A DNA stretch of 64,000 bases from RH-AL1 sp964235705 (GCA_964235705.1 CAXSDP010000012.1:1-64000); one strand, 5' to 3'. Counted from the stretch's first letter, positions 1 to 9,002 are shown. Notes: a model not told the origin generated them from the sequence alone. Made by a program: numbers and translations.

Positions 1-1437
1 CGCGCCGCCACCGAGGCCCTGGTGCGCGGCGACACGATCGCCGCCGCGATCGCCGTCGCCGGCCTGGCGGCCGACGCGCCGACCACCGCCGCCTTCGAGG
101 CGCTGCGCTCGCTCGACGCGATGCTGGCGCGCGACACGGAGATCCCCGCCATCCTGCACGCGCTCGACGGCGGCTTCACCCGGCCGGCGCCCGGCGGCGA
201 CCTCCTCCGCACGCCGGCGATCCTGCCGACGGGGCGCAACCTGCACGGCTTCGACCCCTTCAAACTGCCGAGCGCGTCGGCCTGCCGGGACGGCGCGCGA
301 CAGGCCGAGCGGCTGCTGGCCCGCCACGTGGCCGGCGGCAACCCGCTGCCGGAAACGATCGCCATGGTGCTGTGGGGCACCGACAACCTGAAGAGCGAAG
401 GCGCGCCGCTCGCCCAGGTGCTGGCGCTGCTCGGCGCGGCGCCGCGCTTCGACGGCTACGGCCGGCTCGCCGGGGCCACGCTGATCCCGCTGGCGGAGCT
501 CGGACGCCCCCGCGTGGACGTGGTCGTCACCATGTCCGGCATCTTCCGCGACCTGCTGCCGTTGCAGATCCGGTTGATCGCGGAAGCCTGCTTCCTGGCG
601 GCGAGCGCGGACGAGCCGGTGGCCTGGAACTTCGTCCGCAAGCACGCGCTGGCCCACCAGGCGGAGCACGGCTGCGACCTCGCCACCGCGGCGCTCCGGG
701 TCTTCGGCAACGCCGACGGCGCCTACGGGTCCAACGTCAACAACCTGCTGGAAAGCGGCCGCTGGGAGGACGGTGACGAGCTGGCCGAGACCTATACGCG
801 GCGCAAAAGCTTCGCCTATGGCCGCGACGGACGGCCGGTGGCGCACGGCGCGCTGCTGCGGAGCGTGCTGTGCGGCGTCGACCTGGCCTATCAGAACCTC
901 GACAGCGTCGAGCTCGGCGTGACGTCGGTCGACACCTACTTCGACACGCTGGGCGGCATCAGCCGCGCCGTGCGCCGCGCCAAGGACGGCGTCGCGGCGC
1001 CGGTCTACATCGGCGACCAGACGCGCGGCGAGGGCACCGTGCGCACGCTGAGCGAGCAGGTGTCGCTGGAAACGCGCACCCGCATCCTCAACCCGAAATG
1101 GACGGAGGGCATGCTGAAGCACGGCTACGAGGGCGTGCGGCAGATCGAGACCCACGTCACCAACACGGTGGGCTGGTCGGCGACCACCGGCGAGGTGGCG
1201 CCCTGGGTGTACCAGAAGATCACGGAGACCTACCTGCTCGATCCCGTGATGCGCGATCGGCTGGCCAGCCTCAACCCGACGGCGGCGGCCAAGGTCGCGG
1301 ACCGGCTGATGGAGGCGCACGCGCGTAACTTCTGGACGCCCGACGACGCGACGCTGGCCGCGCTTCAGCGCGCCGGCGAGGACCTGGAGGACCGGCTGGA
1401 GGGGATCATCGAGCCGACCGTCGAGATGGCGGCATGA
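1..1437 (+). CDS. bchH: Magnesium chelatase subunit H, bacteriochlorophyll type (5' end outside window)
   Basis: BchH is the large porphyrin-binding subunit of magnesium chelatase. With BchI and BchD it inserts Mg2+ into protoporphyrin IX, the first committed step of bacteriochlorophyll synthesis. The reading frame is open from base 1, so the gene enters from the left and only about 478 C-terminal residues are visible of a protein usually near 1,200. Family-typical stretches are GAYGSNVN, DVDLAYQNLDSVE-like (here GVDLAYQNLDSVELG), YIGDQTRGEGTVRTLSEQ and HVTNTVGWSATTG. The CobN family shares the fold, but this exact block is characteristic of BchH/ChlH. The stop overlaps the bchG start (ATGA), indicating translational coupling. 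In many purple bacteria bchH is followed by bchL-bchM, so the direct junction to bchG is unusual. Confidence 0.95.
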   Translation, partial: RAATEALVRGDTIAAAIAVAGLAADAPTTAAFEALRSLDAMLARDTEIPAILHALDGGFTRPAPGGDLLRTPAILPTGRNLHGFDPFKLPSASACRDGARQAERLLARHVAGGNPLPETIAMVLWGTDNLKSEGAPLAQVLALLGAAPRFDGYGRLAGATLIPLAELGRPRVDVVVTMSGIFRDLLPLQIRLIAEACFLAASADEPVAWNFVRKHALAHQAEHGCDLATAALRVFGNADGAYGSNVNNLLESGRWEDGDELAETYTRRKSFAYGRDGRPVAHGALLRSVLCGVDLAYQNLDSVELGVTSVDTYFDTLGGISRAVRRAKDGVAAPVYIGDQTRGEGTVRTLSEQVSLETRTRILNPKWTEGMLKHGYEGVRQIETHVTNTVGWSATTGEVAPWVYQKITETYLLDPVMRDRLASLNPTAAAKVADRLMEAHARNFWTPDDATLAALQRAGEDLEDRLEGIIEPTVEMAA

Positions 1438-2351
1438 GGGTGGAAACCTTCGGCGCCGCCCCGACCCGTCCGAGAACGATTCCGGCGCCGTCCGCCGTGC
1501 TAGAACTGCTCAAGCCGATCACCTGGTTCCCACCGATGTGGGCCTTCGGCTGCGGGCTCGTGTCGTCCGGGCGGCCGCTCGCCGATCACCCGATGGCCGC
1601 GCTCGCCGGCATCGTGCTCGCCGGCCCGCTGGTCTGCGCGGCGAGCCAGGCGGTCAACGACTGGTACGACCGCGCCGTCGACGCGATCAACGAACCGGGT
1701 CGGCCGATCCCGTCCGGCCGGATCCCCGGCCGCTGGGGTCTGGCCATCGCCTGCGCCTGGACGCTGCTGTCGCTCGCCGTCGCGGCGATCCTCGGCGGGT
1801 GGGTGCTGGTCGCCGGCTGCGTCGGCCTGACGCTCGCCTGGGCCTACAGCGCGCCGCCGCTGCGCCTCAAGGCGAACGGCTGGTGGGGCAACGCCGCCTG
1901 CGCGATCGCCTACGAGGGTCTCGCCTGGATCACCGGCGCGGCCGTGATGATGGGCGGCGCCCTGCCCGCGACGCCCTCGCTCCTGCTCGCCGGCCTCACC
2001 AGCGCCGGCGCCCACGGCATCATGACGCTGAACGACTTCAAGGCCGTGGCCGGCGACGCCCGCATGGGCGTGCGCTCGCTCCCCGTGATGCTCGGCGAGC
2101 GGGGCGCGGCTCGCGTCGCCTGCGCCGCCATGGCGGTCCCGCAGGTCGCCGTCGTCGCCCTGCTCGCCGCCTGGGGCCGGCCGATCCACGCGATTGTGGT
2201 CGCCGCGCTGCTGCTCGGGCAACTCGCCCTCATGGCGCGCTTCCTCGCCGCCCCGAGCGCGCGGGCGCTCTGGTACAGCGGTTTCGGCGTGCCGCTCTAC
2301 GTGCTCGGCATGCTGGCGAGCGCCTTCGCCGTGCGAACCTTGGGGGGATGA
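1434..2351 (+). CDS. bchG: Bacteriochlorophyll a synthase (geranylgeranyl/phytyl transferase)
   Basis: This 305-aa integral membrane prenyltransferase of the UbiA family esterifies bacteriochlorophyllide with geranylgeranyl or phytyl diphosphate. The first Asp-rich prenyl-diphosphate motif is visible as NDWYDRAVDAINEPGRPIPS (about residues 77-96). The second conserved region is LNDFKAVAGDARMGVRSLP (about residues 200-218). About eight hydrophobic segments fill the rest, and the length is normal for BchG. The start ATG overlaps the bchH stop by 4 nt. The stop lies 5 nt before bchP, so bchH, bchG and bchP read as one operon. Confidence 0.95.
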   Translation: MRVETFGAAPTRPRTIPAPSAVLELLKPITWFPPMWAFGCGLVSSGRPLADHPMAALAGIVLAGPLVCAASQAVNDWYDRAVDAINEPGRPIPSGRIPGRWGLAIACAWTLLSLAVAAILGGWVLVAGCVGLTLAWAYSAPPLRLKANGWWGNAACAIAYEGLAWITGAAVMMGGALPATPSLLLAGLTSAGAHGIMTLNDFKAVAGDARMGVRSLPVMLGERGAARVACAAMAVPQVAVVALLAAWGRPIHAIVVAALLLGQLALMARFLAAPSARALWYSGFGVPLYVLGMLASAFAVRTLGG

Positions 2352-2355
2352 CGTG

Positions 2356-3543
2356 ATGGCCAACCCGGACCTCTTCGACGTGGTGGTGGTCGGCGGTGGC
2401 CCGGCCGGGGCCACGGTCGCCGACGACCTGGCGCGGCGCGGGCGCTCCGTGCTGCTGCTCGACAAGGCCGGGCGCATCAAGCCGTGCGGCGGCGCGATCC
2501 CGCCACGCCTCGTCCGCGACTTCGCCATCCCCGACCACCTCATGTGCGCCAGGATCGAGTCCGCCCGCATGGTGTCGCCGAGCGGGGTGGCGGTGGACAT
2601 GCCGATCAACGCCGGCGGCTATGTCGGCATCGTCGACCGCGAGGTGTTCGATGAATTCCTGCGCGCCCGTGCCGAAGACCACGGCGCGACGCGTGTGAAG
2701 GGCACGTTCACGAGCCTGACGCGCGATCCCGACGGGACGGCGGTGGTGCGCTACGCCGGCGCCGACGGCGCGGGCGAGGCGAGGGCGCGAGCGGTGGTCG
2801 GCGCCGACGGCGCCAACTCCGCCGTCGGCCGGCAGGCTATACCGAAGTACAAGCGCGGCAAGTTCGTCTTCGCCTACCACGAGATCGTGGAGGCGCCGGC
2901 CACGACCACCGCCGCCTACGACGCGACGCGCTGCGACATCTACTACGACGGCTCGATGTCGCCCGACTTCTACTCCTGGGTGTTCCCGCACGGATCGACC
3001 ATGAGCATCGGCACGGGCAGCGCCAACAAGGGCTTCAGCCTAAAGGGCGCCATCGCCGATCTGCGCGCCCGCACCGGCCTCGACGCGTGCGGGACGGTGC
3101 GCCGGGAGGGCGCGCCCATCCCGCTGAAGCCGCTGAAGCGCTGGGACAACCGGCGCGACGTCATCCTGGTCGGCGACGCGGCCGGCGTGGTCGCCCCCGC
3201 CTCGGGCGAGGGCATCTACTACGCCATGGCCTGCGCGCGATTCGCCGCCGAGGCGGTCGAGACGGTGCTGGCCACAGGAAACGGCCGCGCGCTCGCCCAG
3301 GCCCGCAAGCGCTTCATGAAGGCCCACGGCACGGTGTTCCTGGTGCTCGGGATCATGCAGTACTTCTGGTATTCCAGCGACAAGCGGCGCGAGAAGTTCG
3401 TGGCGATCTGCCGCGACAAGGACGTCCAGGAGCTGACCTGGCAGTCCTACATGAACAAGGAGATCAAGCGCACCAGGCCGGTCGCGCACGTACGGATCTT
3501 CTTCAAGGACCTCGGCCAGTTGATCGGCATCGGCGCGCACTAG
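2356..3543 (+). CDS. bchP: Geranylgeranyl reductase (bacteriochlorophyll tail reduction)
   Basis: This 395-aa FAD-dependent reductase converts the geranylgeranyl tail of bacteriochlorophyll to phytyl. The N-terminus carries a Rossmann dinucleotide motif, VVVVGGGPAGATVADDLARR (about residues 8-27), followed by a CGGAIPPRL element typical of the BchP/ChlP family. The second flavin motif, ILVGDAAGVVAPASGEGI, lies in the C-terminal half. The open frame extends further 5', but ATG 2356 is chosen because it follows the bchG stop by 4 nt and gives the normal family N-terminus MANPDLFDVVVVGGG. It is coupled to bchG, its usual partner. Confidence 0.95.
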   Translation: MANPDLFDVVVVGGGPAGATVADDLARRGRSVLLLDKAGRIKPCGGAIPPRLVRDFAIPDHLMCARIESARMVSPSGVAVDMPINAGGYVGIVDREVFDEFLRARAEDHGATRVKGTFTSLTRDPDGTAVVRYAGADGAGEARARAVVGADGANSAVGRQAIPKYKRGKFVFAYHEIVEAPATTTAAYDATRCDIYYDGSMSPDFYSWVFPHGSTMSIGTGSANKGFSLKGAIADLRARTGLDACGTVRREGAPIPLKPLKRWDNRRDVILVGDAAGVVAPASGEGIYYAMACARFAAEAVETVLATGNGRALAQARKRFMKAHGTVFLVLGIMQYFWYSSDKRREKFVAICRDKDVQELTWQSYMNKEIKRTRPVAHVRIFFKDLGQLIGIGAH

Positions 3544-3551
3544 GACGGGGA

Positions 3552-4034
3552 TCAAGCGGCCGGCAGTCGCCCTCGAAAGGAGGCGTTCATCCGCACGATC
3601 GTCAGGTTGAGGAAGGCGGCGAAGGTGACCCAGGCGAGGTAGGGGGCGAGCAGCCAGGCGGCCGGCGACGACAAGGGCGCGACGCCGACCATGATGGCCA
3701 GAATCGAGAGCCACAGGAAGACCACCTCGATCAACGCCCAGTCCGGTCGGCGGAGGTTGAAGAACAGCGGCGTCCACAGCAGGTGGAAGGCGATGTTGAC
3801 ACCGAACAGGATCGCGATCTCCCGATGGGTCGCGGCGTCGGACGCCCGCGTCCACGCCAGCACGCCGGCGGAGGCGGCGAGGCCGAGGATGAGCGTCCAC
3901 GCCGGCCCGAACAGCCAGTTCGGCGGGTTCCACGACGGCTTGCGCAGGTCGCGGTACCACGGCCCCACGGTGGTCATCGCACCGCCGACGCCCAGCACGG
4001 CGAGGGTGATGAGGGCCGCGACGATGATGATCAT
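3552..4034 (-). CDS. tspO: TspO/MBR family tryptophan-rich sensory protein
   Basis: This 160-aa protein has five predicted membrane spans and the family's Trp/Pro-rich block YRDLRKPSWNPPNWLFGPAW near the N-terminus. A second conserved element, HLLWTPLFFNLRRPDWALIE, lies in the middle. TspO proteins bind porphyrins. In Rhodobacter, TspO is an outer-membrane negative regulator of photosynthesis gene expression in response to oxygen. Here it converges with bchP, with only 8 nt between the stops, which supports a tetrapyrrole-related role. Function in this organism is inferred from family and position. Confidence 0.92.
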   Translation of the reverse strand: MIIIVAALITLAVLGVGGAMTTVGPWYRDLRKPSWNPPNWLFGPAWTLILGLAASAGVLAWTRASDAATHREIAILFGVNIAFHLLWTPLFFNLRRPDWALIEVVFLWLSILAIMVGVAPLSSPAAWLLAPYLAWVTFAAFLNLTIVRMNASFRGRLPAA

Positions 4035-4081
4035 CCTTGATCCCCGGTACGGCGCGGAGCGTCCGCGAAACGCACGGCATC

Positions 4082-5779
4082 CTAGCGCTGCAAGCGCACG
4101 CCGAGAAGGAAGATGTTGTCGTCGAAGGACGATCCCACGAGCGTGCTGTTCAGTCGCTGGTGGGACGCGCTGCCGATGAGCTGGATGTCGCGCGTGACGT
4201 TGTAGGCCCCCTTCAGCGTGAACTGGAGGAAGTTCTCGGTGACCGACACGCCCTGGTACTCGTTGGGCTGGTAGGTGACGATGCCGGCCACGGTGAACTC
4301 GCGGAAGAACACGTGGGCGAGTTCGACGCTGAGGGAGCGCGAGATGGCGCCCGACGCCCCGGCCAGGGTGGTCTCGGACAGCGACGTGCTGGCCCGCCCG
4401 GTGATGGTGGTCAGCGGCGTGAACGCGTAGACCAGCGCGCCGTCGATCGTCGGGCCGCGCAGGTCCGGCAGGCGCGGGTCGGCGTAATGGCGGTCGGCGT
4501 AGCCGGCGCTCACGGTACCGGTGAGGAGCCGGGTGAACTCGAAGGCGGTGCCCGCGCGCGCGACCACGCCGACCGAGTCGCGGCGATAGCCGCTGAAGTC
4601 CACCGCCGTATCGCGCACGCGGGTATCGCCACCGGCCTCCACGAAGGGGATCAGCGCCGGCGTCAGCTCGTAGGACAGGCGGGCGACGCCGCCGATGTCA
4701 TTGTAGTCGTCCTGCGAGTACAGGAAGGTCGAGCCGTCGGACTGCGAGGCGTTGCCGTATTCGGTGCGGTCGAAGGTGGCGCGTAGGTTGATCGCCAGCC
4801 GGTTGAACGTGTGGGTGCCGCCCAGCGTCACGCCCTCCGACACGATGGTCGGGCGGCTGGTGATGAACACGCTGTTGGGCACGGCGAGCAGCGGCGAGCC
4901 CGGCGTCTGCGTCGCCACCGTGAGCCGGCCCTCGAGATCGATCGTGTCCTGTCGGTCCACGTCGATCCGCCCCCTGACGACGCCGTTGACGTCCGGCCTG
5001 TCGGCGTTGCCGTTGGACGGAAACTCCGAGTAGCCGGCGCGCAGGCTCGCGGTCAGGCTGTTGGTGGGGAAGTCGGAGGCGAGGTCGAACCCCCCCGCGA
5101 CGCGCAGCGCCGCCGAGGGCTTGACGCCGGTCGAGACCTGGTTCGGGTTGGTCTCATAGCCGGCGCTGGTTTCGACGAAGGGCAGCAGCCGCATCTCGCC
5201 CATGCGGACGCCGAGCGGCAGGAACGGGTCGACCTCGACCGGTCGCAGGCGAGCGCGCGGCGGGCTGGGGATCACCGCCACCGTCGGTCCCGGCTGCGCC
5301 GCGTCGGGAACCGTCTTGTCGGCCGGCACGGGGTTCAGCGCCCTCCGCTGGAGGCCGGGCGCGCCGCGATAGGGGACGAGCGGCGCGAGGGGCGGCGACG
5401 CCTTCGGGTCCGGCTTGTAGAGCTTGGGGGTCCTCTTGCGCGGCTTGCCGTAGTTCGGCGCGCCGGAATCCTCCCCTGGCTCCGTCGCGGTCCGCGTGCG
5501 CTCGTCCGACGTCAGGGGCTGGAGGTCGACGTCGGGGCGCGCCGGGGTCGCCGCCGACGAGGGCTCCTCGGGCGCCAGCGTCGGGGCGGTGGTCGGCGAG
5601 GTCGGGAAGTCCTGATCGTTCGGGAAATCCCCGTCGCCGAGGCCGCGCAACCCGGCCTCCTGCGCTTGGGCCCGCGACGCGCCGCAAACCGTCGCCGCGC
5701 TTCCAACACCCAGGCCGAGCGCGACGACCATGGCGGAAGCCGAGGCGAACAGCCCGCGATGGTCGAGAAACGCCGGCAC
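4082..5779 (-). CDS. Outer-membrane beta-barrel protein with long proline-rich N-terminal linker
   Basis: A protein of about 565 aa. The N-terminus has a hydrophobic export segment (MVVALGLGVGSAATVCGAS) ending in an Ala-Gln-Ala-type cleavage region. About 150 residues rich in Pro, Ala and Thr follow. From roughly residue 195 the sequence consists of alternating polar/hydrophobic strands typical of an outer-membrane barrel, ending in a terminal aromatic/Arg strand (LLGVRLQR). This matches the broad 'outer membrane beta-barrel protein' group found in Rhizobiales, but no substrate is indicated. The start is uncertain: GTG 5779 has GAGGG just upstream, while TTG 5791 and ATG 5731 are alternatives. 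It is transcribed away from the beta-propeller gene. Confidence 0.75.
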   Translation of the reverse strand: MPAFLDHRGLFASASAMVVALGLGVGSAATVCGASRAQAQEAGLRGLGDGDFPNDQDFPTSPTTAPTLAPEEPSSAATPARPDVDLQPLTSDERTRTATEPGEDSGAPNYGKPRKRTPKLYKPDPKASPPLAPLVPYRGAPGLQRRALNPVPADKTVPDAAQPGPTVAVIPSPPRARLRPVEVDPFLPLGVRMGEMRLLPFVETSAGYETNPNQVSTGVKPSAALRVAGGFDLASDFPTNSLTASLRAGYSEFPSNGNADRPDVNGVVRGRIDVDRQDTIDLEGRLTVATQTPGSPLLAVPNSVFITSRPTIVSEGVTLGGTHTFNRLAINLRATFDRTEYGNASQSDGSTFLYSQDDYNDIGGVARLSYELTPALIPFVEAGGDTRVRDTAVDFSGYRRDSVGVVARAGTAFEFTRLLTGTVSAGYADRHYADPRLPDLRGPTIDGALVYAFTPLTTITGRASTSLSETTLAGASGAISRSLSVELAHVFFREFTVAGIVTYQPNEYQGVSVTENFLQFTLKGAYNVTRDIQLIGSASHQRLNSTLVGSSFDDNIFLLGVRLQR

Positions 5780-6047
5780 CCAAACCCTCAAGCTTCGCCG
5801 GCGATCGCCGCCCTTCCCAAATGCTAGGAGGTCATGGTTAAGGACCGGTTAGCCGCCGCCCGTGGCCCGTGTCGAAATGGCACGTGCGCTTGGAACGCCG
5901 GCGAGGATCGATCCTCGACCTTTTCCAGCCCATACCGAACGAGCCTCACGGACGCTTGACATCGCCGGCGCCCGACGGCTTGCCTCGGCGCGCCCCGATG
6001 GCCGGCACCTCGGCCAGATACGGTTCGATCCCGAGCGAAGGAAGCGC

Positions 6048-7202
6048 ATGACCATCGCCAAAGTCCACTCGGGACGCGCCGCCGGCCTCGCCGCCCTGGT
6101 CATCGCGCCGCTCTGCCTGGCGCCACTCTGCTCGCCATCCGGCGCGAGCGCGGACACGCCGGCGGGCTTCCTCGCCACCATCCATCACCAGACCACCCTG
6201 ACCTCGACGGTCCCTGGCAACGGCGACCAGAACCCTTACGCGATCTTCGTCGCGCCGGTTTCCGCCGGGAGGATCAAGGAGGGCGACGTGCTCGTCGACA
6301 ACTTCAACGACAAGGCCAACCTCCAGGGGGGCGGCACCACCATCGTCGACTACGATCCCGTGGCCCGCACGATGACGGAGATCGCCACCGTGCCCCGGCA
6401 CCTCGCCGGCTGCCCCGGCGGCGTCGGGCTGACCACGGCCATGGTGATGCTGAAATCGGGCTGGATCATCGTGGGCAGCCTGCCCAGCACCGATGGCACC
6501 ACCGCGACCAAGGGGCGAGGCTGCCTGGTCGTTCTCGGCCCGGACGGCAGGACGGCCGGCACGATCACCGACGCCGCCATCGACGGACCGTGGGGCAACA
6601 TGGCGGTGATCGACCGTGGCGAGACGGCGACGCTGTTCGTCAGCGACACGGGGGTCGGCGTCGGCGCGCCGAGCGACGAGGCGCCGGTCGTCAACAAGGC
6701 GAACGTGGTGCGCCTCGACCTCATCATCCCGCAGGGTCAAGTGCCCACGCTCAAGGCCGCGACGGTGATCGCCGACGGCTTCGGCGAGCAGGCCGACAAG
6801 GGCGTGTTCATCATCGGGCCGACCGGCTTGGCGCTCGGCGGCGATGGCGACCTCTACGTGTCCGACGCGATCGGCAACGCGATCGCGGCGATCCCGGACG
6901 CCGCGACCCGCGCCGACAGCGCCGGCACCGGACGACCCGTCACCAAGGACGGGATGCTGCAGCGCCCCCTCGCCCTCACGACGACCCCCGGCGGCCACCT
7001 CCTCGTCACCAACGGGCTGAACGGCCAGGTGGTGGAAGTCGACCCGGCGAGCGGCAAGCAGCTCGGCGCCTATTGGGCCGACACCGACAAGGCGCAGCAG
7101 CCGCCGGGCAACGGCGACCTGTTCGGCATCGCGATGACGCCGAAGGGCGACGGCTTCTACTACGTCGAGGATGACGTGAACACGCTCGTGCAGGCGCATT
7201 GA
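6048..7202 (+). CDS. Secreted NHL/SMP-30-like beta-propeller protein
   Basis: This 384-aa protein has a clear signal peptide (about residues 10-36, ending GASADTPAG). The mature part shows repeated propeller-blade signatures such as VLVDNFNDKANLQGGGTT, DGDLYVSDAIGNAIAAI and GHLLVTNGLNGQVVEVDP. It probably folds as a six-bladed periplasmic beta-propeller. No enzyme activity can be assigned. ATG 6048 has GAAGGAAG at good spacing and gives the signal peptide; the open frame further upstream lacks these. It lies directly upstream of, and collinear with, the DyP-type peroxidase, which suggests a related periplasmic role (inference). Confidence 0.78.
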   Translation: MTIAKVHSGRAAGLAALVIAPLCLAPLCSPSGASADTPAGFLATIHHQTTLTSTVPGNGDQNPYAIFVAPVSAGRIKEGDVLVDNFNDKANLQGGGTTIVDYDPVARTMTEIATVPRHLAGCPGGVGLTTAMVMLKSGWIIVGSLPSTDGTTATKGRGCLVVLGPDGRTAGTITDAAIDGPWGNMAVIDRGETATLFVSDTGVGVGAPSDEAPVVNKANVVRLDLIIPQGQVPTLKAATVIADGFGEQADKGVFIIGPTGLALGGDGDLYVSDAIGNAIAAIPDAATRADSAGTGRPVTKDGMLQRPLALTTTPGGHLLVTNGLNGQVVEVDPASGKQLGAYWADTDKAQQPPGNGDLFGIAMTPKGDGFYYVEDDVNTLVQAH

Positions 7203-7538
7203 GCGACGCGGTCGGACGGGATGGCCAAGGCCGGCGGGAAGGCCGGCGAGGGTCGCGAGGCGCACACGCTTTCGCGTCATGACGCGTCATGCGGCAAGAT
7301 TTTCAAGCGAACACCAACCCTGTCGGTGGGAGCGGGCCGAAGGCGAAGGTCCCGTGCGCTCGGTGCGTCACGGCCGCAAGCTCGCGGCGAGGTCGAGCCG
7401 CACCGACCCCACCGCGCCGCGACCACCGTAGGTCCGACGCATCATTTGGAACACGTCCAAAGTGCCGGATATCGCTCGCGGAACCGTTCCGCACCCGATG
7501 GTCGAGGCTTAGATAGGGCCGCTCAGAGGAAGGTGTCC
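7203..7538 (+). other. Intergenic leader between beta-propeller and peroxidase genes
   Basis: 336 nt without a convincing gene. It holds an Irr-like 17-mer at 7445-7461 and a separate near-perfect palindrome, GCGGAAC-C-GTTCCGC, at 7478-7492. The ribosome binding site GAGGAAGG lies just before ATG 7539. No factor-independent terminator was seen after the beta-propeller gene. Confidence 0.5.
7445..7461 (+). promoter_or_regulatory. Putative Irr-type iron control element
   Basis: The sequence TTTGGAACACGTCCAAA is an interrupted palindrome. As I recall the rhizobial iron control element (TTTRGAAYNRTTCYAAA), it agrees at 15 of 17 positions. It sits 77 nt upstream of an EfeB/DyP-type haem peroxidase, a class often tied to iron physiology, so Irr control is a reasonable inference. 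The motif was matched by eye only. Confidence 0.45.
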
Positions 7539-8957
7539 ATGGTGGCCGGTTGCCCGTTCTCCACGCGTCGAGGGTTCCTGCGGGTCGGGGGTGCCGTCGC
7601 GGCGTCGGCCGCGACCGGCCGCGCCATGGCGGCCCAAGCCACCGGCATCCAAGGGGATCCGGCGACCGAGGGGAATCCAACCACCGACACGAAGGCCGAT
7701 GGGACAGGGCCAACCGCGCGCGAGCCCTTCTACGGGGCGCATCAGGGCGGCATCGAGACGAAGCAGCAGGCCAACACGGTGTTCGCCGCGTTCGACGTCA
7801 CGGCGGGCGACGTCGAGGACCTGGTGCGCGTGCTGCGAGCCTGGACGGTGGCGAGCGCCCGCCTCACCGCCGGCCAGACCGCCGCACCCCTGACCGCCGA
7901 TCCCGCCTCCGCGCCGGGCGACAGCGGCGAGGTCCTCGGTCTGCCGCCGCGCAGGTTGACCCTGACCTTCGGCTTCGGCCCCGGCCTGTTCGAGAAGAAC
8001 GGGGTGGACCGTTTCGGACTGCGCGGGCGCAGGCCGGACGCGCTCGCCGACCTGCCCGTTTTCACCGGCGACCAGTTGGAGGAGAGGTTCAGCGGCGGCG
8101 ACCTTTGCGTCCAGGCCTGCGCCGACGACCAGTTCGTCGCCTTCCACGCCATTCGCCAATTGGCGAGCCTCGCGACGGTCGACCCCTACGCGAAGAACTA
8201 CGGGGCGCGGGCCCACGGCCCCAAGGGTCACGAAGCCAAACCGGGCATCGCCGCCTTGCGTTGGATCCAGACCGGTTTCATCCCCGACAGCCCGGACGGG
8301 GGCACGCCCCGCAACCTGCTCGGCTTCAAGGACGGGACGATCAACCCCGGCAGCCCGCACCCGGCCGAAACCGCCGACGGGCACACGGTCGGCGCCGGCG
8401 GCTTCGGCGAGGTGGTGTGGGTGGATGACGGGCCGGATTGGATGCGCGGCGGCAGCTACATGGTGATGCGCCGCATCCGCTTGGCCCTCGAGCATTGGGA
8501 TCGCACGGAGCTGGACTTCCAGGAGGAGGTGATCGGCCGGCGCAAGGCGTCGGGGGCGCCCCTCACCGGCGGCGGCGAGTTCACGCCCCTCGACCTCGAC
8601 GCCACCGACAAGGACGGCAACCCCGTCATCGCGCAGAACGCCCACGTGCGGCTTGGGTCGGCCGCCATGACGGGCGGTGCCCGCATCATGCGCCGCGCCT
8701 ACTCCTACAACGACGGCCTGACCTTCATCGCCGAACGCTGGCCGCCCTGGCGCCAGGGCCTCGAATACGACGCCGGCCTGCTCTTCATCGCCTACCAGCG
8801 CGATCCCCGCACCGGCTTCACCCCCATGTTCCAGCCGATGTCGAAGCTCGACCTGCTGAACCAGTACGCGACCCACATCGGCAGCGCCCTGTTCGCCTGC
8901 CCGGGCGGTGTGCGCGAGGGCGAATTCATCGGGCAGAAGCTGTTCGTCGGCGCCTGA
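7539..8957 (+). CDS. efeB: Tat-exported DyP-type haem peroxidase, EfeB-like
   Basis: This 472-aa protein begins with a twin-arginine signal, STRRGFLRVGGAVAASAA (about residues 7-24), so it is exported folded. The dye-decolourising peroxidase motif GFKDG is present (LLGFKDGTINPG), with its distal Asp. The likely proximal haem ligand is the His in IAQNAHVRLG, and RRAYSYNDG follows. EfeB acts in the EfeUOB iron-uptake system or as a periplasmic peroxidase. No efeU or efeO is visible here, so the exact role is open. ATG 7539 is preceded by GAGGAAGG and gives the Tat signal; the frame is open further upstream without coding character. Its stop lies inside a perfect 15-bp tandem duplication. Confidence 0.88.
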   Translation: MVAGCPFSTRRGFLRVGGAVAASAATGRAMAAQATGIQGDPATEGNPTTDTKADGTGPTAREPFYGAHQGGIETKQQANTVFAAFDVTAGDVEDLVRVLRAWTVASARLTAGQTAAPLTADPASAPGDSGEVLGLPPRRLTLTFGFGPGLFEKNGVDRFGLRGRRPDALADLPVFTGDQLEERFSGGDLCVQACADDQFVAFHAIRQLASLATVDPYAKNYGARAHGPKGHEAKPGIAALRWIQTGFIPDSPDGGTPRNLLGFKDGTINPGSPHPAETADGHTVGAGGFGEVVWVDDGPDWMRGGSYMVMRRIRLALEHWDRTELDFQEEVIGRRKASGAPLTGGGEFTPLDLDATDKDGNPVIAQNAHVRLGSAAMTGGARIMRRAYSYNDGLTFIAERWPPWRQGLEYDAGLLFIAYQRDPRTGFTPMFQPMSKLDLLNQYATHIGSALFACPGGVREGEFIGQKLFVGA

Positions 8958-8979
8958 AGGTTGGGCGCCTGAAGGTTGG
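8950..8979. repeat. Perfect 15-bp tandem duplication over the peroxidase stop codon
   Basis: The unit GCGCCTGAAGGTTGG occurs twice in a row (8950-8964 and 8965-8979). It includes the TGA stop of the peroxidase gene, so the stop is duplicated too. It looks like a recent slippage event. Confidence 0.9.
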
Positions 8980-9002
8980 CCACGCGAGCTTCGGCGCGTG
9001 AG

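Noticed and set aside
1500..2609. Long minus-strand frame (369 codons) across bchG-bchP
   Set aside because: It is the antisense shadow of two well-identified genes, rich in Arg, His and Gly with no motif; such long shadows are normal at this GC content.
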